Positions 5,916 to 10,747 of a stretch of DNA of 12,225 bases are shown here, piece by piece. Position 1 is the first letter of the stretch. The number at the start of each line of letters is the position of its first letter. The DNA is from Chloroflexia bacterium. GTDB lineage: Bacteria > Chloroflexota > Chloroflexia > Thermomicrobiales > UBA6265. A program made the translations under genes and the position numbers. Location: contig JACCUV010000172.1 in assembly GCA_013698495.1 (NCBI GenBank), positions 1 through 12,225 on the forward strand, given 5' to 3'. Below the pieces are notes generated by a model. It did no database searches and was not told where the DNA came from. It was given only the letters and a program-made list of their open reading frames with translations.

Positions 5916-6673
5916 CGTTGTCGCGCGACGAAGATCCCTCGATCGCCGTACCGCCGTTGATCACCGTGGTGATTCCAACCTACAACGAGCGGGAAAACAT
6001 CGGGAGCATCGTCCGCGATGTGTTGGCCCTTGGCAATCGCTACCGGGTCCTTGTCGTCGACGACAGTTCGCCAGACGGAACCGGAGCAATTGTCAACGAC
6101 CTTGCCGGCATTCATCCAGGTCGGGTCGAGCTTCTGAGTCGGCTCCGGAAGGAAGGAATCGGGCGCGCCTACATCGCCGGATTTCAGCACGCACTACGTC
6201 ATGGCGCCCAGTTCATCGTGCAAATGGACGCAGACTCCTCACATCAGCCCTCTGACCTCGCTCGGTTGGTCGACGCGAGCGAAACGTTCGATCTCGTGCT
6301 GGGCAGTCGATATGTTGACGGCGGCGCCACCTTGGGTTGGCCCTGGCGCCGCAAGCTGATCAGTCGCGCCGGTGGCATCTATGCCGGCTTAATTCTCGGC
6401 GTGCCGATCAAGGACCTCACCGGCGGCTTCAAGGTTTGGCGCCGGGAGGTGCTTGAGCAAATCGAACTGGATTCGATCCGGTCGGATGGGTACTGTTTCC
6501 AGATCGAAACCACGTTCCGGGCAATCCGGAGGAACGCGTCCTGCAAGCAAGTTCCAATCACCTTTGTTGACCGCGTGGCGGGCAAGAGCAAGCTGTCGCG
6601 TCGGATCGTGATCGAGGCCATCTTCATCCCCTGGAACCTCCGTTTTCGGCAACTCCTCAACCGCCCCTGGTGA
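5912..6673 (+). CDS. Family 2 glycosyltransferase, polyprenol-phosphate-mannose synthase (Dpm1/Ppm1) type
   Basis: 253 residues, a GT-A fold family 2 enzyme. Dpm1 relatives transfer mannose from GDP-mannose to a polyprenyl or dolichyl phosphate at the cytoplasmic membrane face, making the lipid donor for protein or glycan mannosylation. Visible motifs: VVIPTYNERENI (18-30), VVDDSSPDGT (48-57), GIGRAYIAG (82-90), MDAD (105-108, metal-binding aspartates), LTGGFKVWRREVL (169-181), DGYCFQIE (192-199) and PITFVDRVAGKSKLS (215-229). All are close to Dpm1 patterns. There is no C-terminal transmembrane segment, so any membrane association would be peripheral. The GTG start overlaps the receiver gene stop (GTGA) and has no strong ribosome-binding site, as expected for coupled translation. 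The sugar and lipid specificity cannot be read from sequence; a different polyprenyl-phosphate hexose is possible. Confidence 0.9.
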   Translation: MTLSRDEDPSIAVPPLITVVIPTYNERENIGSIVRDVLALGNRYRVLVVDDSSPDGTGAIVNDLAGIHPGRVELLSRLRKEGIGRAYIAGFQHALRHGAQFIVQMDADSSHQPSDLARLVDASETFDLVLGSRYVDGGATLGWPWRRKLISRAGGIYAGLILGVPIKDLTGGFKVWRREVLEQIELDSIRSDGYCFQIETTFRAIRRNASCKQVPITFVDRVAGKSKLSRRIVIEAIFIPWNLRFRQLLNRPW

Positions 6674-6750
6674 CCAAACCCGATCGCGGTCTGGATGACG
6701 TGCTGAGTACATTGTCCCAGGCAGATTGCCAGTTTCGCCCTCAATGCGAA

Positions 6751-6911
6751 GTCATGCTGAGCGCCAGCGCAACATCGGCCCCGCTGGATACCAGCGAGGC
6801 GCCTCCGACGCAGTCGGCGTCTGACGATGTTGCCCGAATGCGTCCGCTGACGCGGAAAACGCCCTTCGGCCGCGCTCTGGGCGGGGGACTCTTCCTTCCT
6901 CAGAGTGACGG
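6751..6911. repeat. Quasi-palindromic dispersed repeat, copy B
   Basis: 161 bp bounded by GTCATGCTGAG (from 6751) and CTCAGAGTGAC (to 6909), an imperfect inverted pair. It contains the perfect hairpins CGCTGG-ATA-CCAGCG (6782-6796) and CCGAC-GCA-GTCGG (6805-6817), plus CCGC-TGAC-GCGG within 6841-6856. It aligns along its length with copy A (5257-5404). The 16 nt at 6841-6856 are the exact reverse complement of 5309-5324 in copy A. It begins about 80 nt after the glycosyltransferase stop and may help end that transcript. Confidence 0.7.
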
Positions 6912-6948
6912 TTGATGAAGAGTCAGTCAGAATTGGACGCGGTACTGA

Positions 6949-6962
6949 GCACCAATCGGTGC
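6949..6962 (+). terminator. Weak terminator-like hairpin
   Basis: GCACC-AATC-GGTGC followed by GTTGTTAG. The stem is only 5 bp and the T content after it is modest, so this is a weak candidate for ending the receiver-glycosyltransferase transcript. The hairpins of the adjacent 161-bp repeat could do the same job. Confidence 0.2.
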
Positions 6963-7168
6963 GTTGTTAGTCCGACGAAGGAGGAATCTTGTATGTTGGG
7001 GGGTGAGGTCTAACCGAGACTCCAATGCCACACCCAGCCAGACGAGTTGCTCAGCGACGTGTTGCCGTAAGAAAACAGGACACCTCTTGTCCCCCGCATG
7101 GCGTACCCTCGTTCATGGATGAAGAGTGAGTATCGCCATTCACAAGGAACGACGACGAAGGAGCACTG

Positions 7169-8428
7169 GTGACCGCAATCGAGTTGATGCTTTCCCGCGA
7201 CGAGGCACGCTGGCTGGCCGTGACCGCGTCTGGCCTGGATCGACGGCCCTTTCGTCGCAAACCAACCGCTTTGGACATCCTCAACACCATACGCAAACTC
7301 GGTAGCGTTCAACTCGACACGATCAGCGTTGTTTCCCGCTCGCACGAAACGGTCTTGTGGAGCCGGCTCGGACCATACGATCCTGCCCTGATTTCCGCGC
7401 TCTACGATCCAGGTTTGGTGCTGACCGAATACCTCGCCCATGCCGCCGCGATCGTCCCGATCGAGAGCTTGCCACTGTTTCGGGGGTACATGGAGAGGGC
7501 GAGACGCAGTTCCGAGTGGTCGGCCGAACCGGCCAACCGGGCGGTGATGGATCGCGTCCTCGAACGGATTGCCGCCGATGGACCGACTGCGTCGCGTCAC
7601 TTCGATCGCCCCGACGATGGTCGGCGCGCTGAACAGTGGGAGTGGTATGGACTCAAACCCGAGCGGCGGGCGCTCGATGCCCTCTGGGTCCGCGGCGAGA
7701 CAGTACTCAGGCAACGCGATCGGGGGTTTGCCCGCGTATTCGACTTGCCGCACCGCGTGATGCCTGGTTTCTGGGAAGCAGACCCCATACCGGATGACGT
7801 TCGCGACGCGATGCTGGTGCGCAAGGCAATTTCGGCCCTCGGGGTCGGGACGCCGATGTGGGTTTCAGACTACTTCCGCACAGGCGGGCCATCGTATGTT
7901 TCGTCAGCGCGATCTCGCGAATTGTTGCAGACGATGGAAACACGTGGCGAGATTCTGCCGGTCTCGGTTCCGGGAATCAAAGGTCCAATCTGGCTCGACG
8001 CGACCCTTGCCCCTTACATCGACGACTACAGGAAGGGACGTTTGCGACCGAGCCTGACGACGTTGCTCTCGCCGTTCGACAACCTGATCTGGAACCGTGA
8101 TCGTGGCGAACAACTCTTCGATTTTACATATCGTCTGGAGTGCTATACCCCGCAACCGAAGCGTGTCTACGGCTACTACACGCTGCCGATCCTGTATCGT
8201 GGCCGTATTGTCGGCCGGTTGGACCCGTCGTACGATCGCCGCCAGCGATTCCTGACAATCAAGTCGATCCATCTCGAACCGTGGGTTCGGCCGAGTGCGG
8301 CGATGATCTCGGCGATCTCCCAGGCACTTGAGGACCTGGTGCACTTCCTGGGTGGAAACCAAGGATCCTGGACCGTGTTGCGGGCCAACCCTCCACTGGT
8401 GTTGCAGATGCTGACGCCGGTTGACTGA
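7169..8428 (+). CDS. YcaQ-like winged-helix DNA glycosylase (interstrand crosslink repair)
   Basis: 419 residues (E. coli YcaQ has about 410), one winged-helix DNA-binding family protein of the HTH_42 type. Characterised members (E. coli YcaQ/AlkX, Streptomyces AlkZ) cut the glycosidic bond of bulky N7-alkylguanines and unhook DNA interstrand crosslinks. The N-terminal signature LGSVQLDTISVVSRSHETVL is followed by WSRLGPYDP and a TEYLAHAAAIVPIE stretch. Residues 48-50 are QLD, matching the Q-x-D active-site motif of the YcaQ subfamily rather than the Q-x-Q of AlkZ. The C-terminal part has LSPFDNLIWNRDR and a GYYTLPILYRGRIVGRLD strand pair typical of the family. The GTG start has GAAGGAG 5 nt upstream. 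It is the only gene in its direction here and converges on the NYN gene with 12 nt between stops. Substrate is inferred from family. Confidence 0.9.
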   Translation: MTAIELMLSRDEARWLAVTASGLDRRPFRRKPTALDILNTIRKLGSVQLDTISVVSRSHETVLWSRLGPYDPALISALYDPGLVLTEYLAHAAAIVPIESLPLFRGYMERARRSSEWSAEPANRAVMDRVLERIAADGPTASRHFDRPDDGRRAEQWEWYGLKPERRALDALWVRGETVLRQRDRGFARVFDLPHRVMPGFWEADPIPDDVRDAMLVRKAISALGVGTPMWVSDYFRTGGPSYVSSARSRELLQTMETRGEILPVSVPGIKGPIWLDATLAPYIDDYRKGRLRPSLTTLLSPFDNLIWNRDRGEQLFDFTYRLECYTPQPKRVYGYYTLPILYRGRIVGRLDPSYDRRQRFLTIKSIHLEPWVRPSAAMISAISQALEDLVHFLGGNQGSWTVLRANPPLVLQMLTPVD

Positions 8429-8444
8429 CATTGACTGAGGTCAA
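8421..8444. repeat. Small repeat and hairpin at a convergent gene junction
   Basis: TTGACTGA occurs twice (8421-8428 and 8431-8438). The second copy forms TTGAC-TGAG-GTCAA (8431-8444), a 5-bp hairpin. It overlaps both stop codons. It could be a minimal bidirectional stop structure, but it lacks a long stem or a T-run. Confidence 0.3.
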
Positions 8445-9685
8445 TCGTCCGCGTCGATCTCCCCCGTTAACAGCAACTCATCCGTCGTCAATGTGAATGC
8501 CGAGAAGGTGTAGGTCCCTGAGGCGTTCCTGCTGCGCCGCTGCGAGCGGATCAGGATCGGCGGATTGCGATTGGCGAGATCGTTGAGCAGTCTCCGGATT
8601 TGGCCCTCGCTGAGTCGCGGCAACACACTTTCCTTGAGCAGGTGGCTGAGGATCGTGCGGAACGTGAGGTAGCCGCCTCGTCTGGTCGATTGGAATTGCC
8701 GGAGTTCCTCAAACAGATCCCGTTGCTCCTCGGGGCGCAGGGATTCGAGCCGAACGTCGAGACCGGGGTCGTCCTCGCGGTCATCGTCCGGCGAATCGTC
8801 TTCAATCTCGTCCTGGGGTAACGTCTGGCCGCCGCCCGCTAGCGATGCATAGCTGTTGCCGCCAGAAGTCGACAGTGCGACGTGACCAGCCTCCTGCGCC
8901 GATTCCATGAACACGCTGAACGGAACGCCGTACCAGGCTCGTGGTTTCAGGCTATAGTCTTGGCCCAACCAGTGGCCGAGTTCCTGGAACAGGACAGGAT
9001 TGCGATCGCCGCGACGTTCCAGAATTTCGCGAACCATCCTGAATGCTTCTTCGACCGGTGGATTTCCATGCAGCGGTGTCAACCCCTCCCGGCCCACCTG
9101 GGGCATCTCGACCTGTGTGGTAGAGGTGCTCGTCTTTCGAGGCTGGGACCGATGGGTGCGGCGCTCACGAACACCTGGATCGAGATCGCGCTCGTACAGC
9201 AAGACGGTGTCGGCGGCGGCCGAGAGCATCCGGCTCATGGCCGCATCGACACCGATTACCACCACTTTTCGCCCATGCTGGCGAAGGAAGTTGAGCGGAT
9301 GAATCAGGTCTCCGTCGCCGGTGACGATGATAAAGGTCGTGATGTTCGCGGCCCGCACCGCCGTTTCCACGGCATCGACGGCGAGCCGGACATCCGCGCT
9401 GTTTTTGCGGGAGGGCACGTAGATCGGCTCGATTCCCTGGCGATACAGGTTCTCGGCGTCGATCGCGAGATCGGGCGATGTCCACGGCGCGTAGGCTCGG
9501 GCCAGCACCAGGCGGCCATGTTCCTGCGCCTCCTGGATGATGAGCGACATCTGTGGAGTGCTGACATTGAAGACGCGCTTGAGGCCGATCTGGAGGTTCT
9601 CGTAGTCAATCAGGAGCGCAACATCGCCACCAGGAGACTCATTCATCGACGTTCCCGATCCACTACCGTTGCGTCCGATCGCCAC
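8441..9685 (-). CDS. NYN (PIN-like) domain protein, putative ribonuclease with LOTUS-like and winged-helix-like C-terminal regions
   Basis: 414 residues. The N-terminal ~165 form an NYN domain of the LabA/DUF88 type, a PIN-like fold expected to bind Mg2+ and cleave RNA. Acidic residues sit where expected: D27 in ALLIDYENLQ, D98 after KNSA, D104 in LAVDAVE, and D124/D126 in IIVTGDGDLIHPLNF. Residues ~170-205 are a basic, Ser/Thr-rich linker. Residues ~208-282 resemble an OST-HTH/LOTUS domain (RMVREILERRG, FQELGHWLGQDYSL, WYGVPFSVFMESAQEAG). Residues ~285-310 are very acidic, and ~312-400 look like a further winged-helix region. The start used is GTG 9685 (GAGAGG 11 nt upstream); ATG at 9646 is possible and would lose 13 Gly/Ser-rich residues. 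It lies 54 nt downstream of the GNAT gene, probably one transcript. The RNA target is unknown. Confidence 0.85.
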   Translation of the reverse strand: MAIGRNGSGSGTSMNESPGGDVALLIDYENLQIGLKRVFNVSTPQMSLIIQEAQEHGRLVLARAYAPWTSPDLAIDAENLYRQGIEPIYVPSRKNSADVRLAVDAVETAVRAANITTFIIVTGDGDLIHPLNFLRQHGRKVVVIGVDAAMSRMLSAAADTVLLYERDLDPGVRERRTHRSQPRKTSTSTTQVEMPQVGREGLTPLHGNPPVEEAFRMVREILERRGDRNPVLFQELGHWLGQDYSLKPRAWYGVPFSVFMESAQEAGHVALSTSGGNSYASLAGGGQTLPQDEIEDDSPDDDREDDPGLDVRLESLRPEEQRDLFEELRQFQSTRRGGYLTFRTILSHLLKESVLPRLSEGQIRRLLNDLANRNPPILIRSQRRSRNASGTYTFSAFTLTTDELLLTGEIDADD

Positions 9686-9739
9686 CTGGGTTCAAACCTC
9701 TCTTTACGCCGCCGCAGAGCGTATTCAGGATACCAGCGA

Positions 9740-10339
9740 TCAGGTCGGCTGGTCGGGCACAACTAACCTGGCCAGGACCGGACTCTCAAATTCGTCTGCA
9801 AGGCAGTCCATGTACATCTGATCCCACCACCTCCCGGCAAACCAGCGATTTTCCCGGAGTCGGCCGGATTTCCTGAATCCTGCCCTTGCGTACGCTCGTT
9901 GACCGGCGATGTTGAATTCGGCCACTGTTAGACTCACCGAATGGAGTCCGAGGATAGTGAAGGCGTAGTCAAGCATCAGCGCCGTCGCTTCCGTGCCGTA
10001 CCCCTTCCCACGAGCCGAAGGATCGCCAATCATGATGCCGAAGGTCGCGCTCCGGTTGCGCAGGTCGATGCCGTGGAGACCGGTTGAGCCGATCGGATTC
10101 ATCGATTCCCGTTCACGGATGACAAACGTATGGCGATCGGAACCTGTGCTCACCGATTCGTACCATTGCTCTTCGGCTTCGTGGGTCATCGGACCGGGAA
10201 TGGGGAATCCGACACGATGTTGCGCCCCGAAGTCGTTGATCCACCTTGTAAACAGCGGCAACATGCCTTTGGAGAGCGGGCCGAGCGCGACCAGCTTGCC
10301 CGCGATATTGATGATTGGAGCCTCCAGCGGTTCAACCAT
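9740..10339 (-). CDS. GNAT family N-acetyltransferase, RimJ/RimL-like
   Basis: 199 residues from the ATG at 10339. GNAT enzymes transfer acetyl from acetyl-CoA to an amine; the RimJ/RimL branch includes protein N-terminal acetyltransferases but also many enzymes acting on small molecules or antibiotics. The acetyl-CoA pyrophosphate loop is visible as ARGKGYGTEA (R110-G111-K112-G113-Y114-G115). It follows a beta strand pair with NPIGSTGLHGI and GIMIGDPS, and precedes the late motif FNIAGQRAYARAGFRKSGR typical of the subfamily. An in-frame GTG at 10375 would add 12 residues; neither start has a strong ribosome-binding site (AAAGGA is 12 nt from the ATG). It is upstream of the NYN gene on the same strand and diverges from rny. 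The acceptor substrate cannot be told from sequence. Confidence 0.88.
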   Translation of the reverse strand: MVEPLEAPIINIAGKLVALGPLSKGMLPLFTRWINDFGAQHRVGFPIPGPMTHEAEEQWYESVSTGSDRHTFVIRERESMNPIGSTGLHGIDLRNRSATFGIMIGDPSARGKGYGTEATALMLDYAFTILGLHSVSLTVAEFNIAGQRAYARAGFRKSGRLRENRWFAGRWWDQMYMDCLADEFESPVLARLVVPDQPT

Positions 10340-10575
10340 GTGCGGGAAGAGTCCTTTCTCCGACGTGACGATCACGTTTCCAGCCCGCGAATGCTAACAC
10401 GGAGATGGGACGAATCGAGACTACTCGCACAGCTCCAGGTCGGGATTGAAGAATCGAGTGCCGCTGTGGAGCCGCGCGTTCCGACCCAACCGCGCGTTGT
10501 GGATCGATACGTCCATTCTCCGGGAATCATCTCGTACGTACGCAGCCCTTTCCGCTGCTGCCGGCGCCCCATCGC

Positions 10576-10605
10576 TTGACGGCCATTGCGACATAAACGT
10601 ATCAT
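10576..10605 (+). promoter_or_regulatory. rny: Sigma-70-type promoter candidate for rny
   Basis: TTGACG (10576-10581), an 18-nt spacer and TATCAT (10600-10605) match the consensus hexamers at 5 of 6 positions each. It points toward rny and would give a 5' leader of roughly 135 nt. The palindrome ATCCCA-n6-TGGGAT (10604-10621) overlaps the -10 and start region. Confidence 0.4.
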
Positions 10606-10621
10606 CCCAAGCGTATGGGAT
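10604..10621. promoter_or_regulatory. Palindrome overlapping the rny promoter candidate (possible operator)
   Basis: ATCCCA (10604-10609) and TGGGAT (10616-10621) are perfect inverted half-sites with a 6-nt spacer. The 18-bp size and position over the predicted -10/transcription start suit a dimeric repressor site, but 6+6 bp can arise by chance and no matching regulator is in the window. Confidence 0.25.
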
Positions 10622-10708
10622 ATGGCGCAACTACCTGGAAACACAACCAGCGCGCCAAATCTGGCGGCCTGCGGTCGCCTGCCCTGTACGCACCTTAACA
10701 ACTGAGTG

Positions 10709-10723
10709 CCCCATAAAATGGGG
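10709..10723 (+). promoter_or_regulatory. Perfect hairpin in the rny leader
   Basis: CCCCAT-AAA-ATGGGG, a 6-bp stem with an AAA triloop, ends 11 nt before the AGGAG ribosome-binding site of rny. It could affect translation or be a self-cleavage site for RNase Y; no direct evidence for either. Confidence 0.35.
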
Positions 10724-10747
10724 ATTATGACGCTAGGAGCGACGTCG

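Larger units (their letters stand above)
10376..10747. other. Divergent intergenic region between the GNAT gene and rny
   Basis: About 370 nt with no firm gene. From the rny side it holds the rny ribosome-binding site AGGAG (10735-10739), a hairpin (10709-10723), a palindrome (10604-10621) and a sigma-70-like promoter candidate (10576-10605). On the minus strand an open frame at 10421-10594 (ATG) or to 10630 (TTG) has a six-residue internal repeat but no ribosome-binding site; it is discussed under findings. In DNA, CCGCGCGTT occurs twice (10472-10480 and 10490-10498), 18 nt apart. Confidence 0.6.

Noticed and set aside
6670..6915. 81-codon open frame overlapping the glycosyltransferase stop by four bases
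   Set aside because: The GTGA overlap is tempting, but most of it is the 161-bp repeat, and no domain or membrane segment is visible.
7098..7172. 24-codon ATG frame whose stop overlaps the GTG start of the YcaQ-like gene
   Set aside because: No ribosome-binding site in front of the ATG, while the YcaQ-like gene has its own strong one and needs no coupling.
8882..9766. Plus-strand open frame of 294 codons opposite the NYN gene
   Set aside because: The minus-strand frame has clear NYN motifs and a sensible operon position; the plus frame has none.
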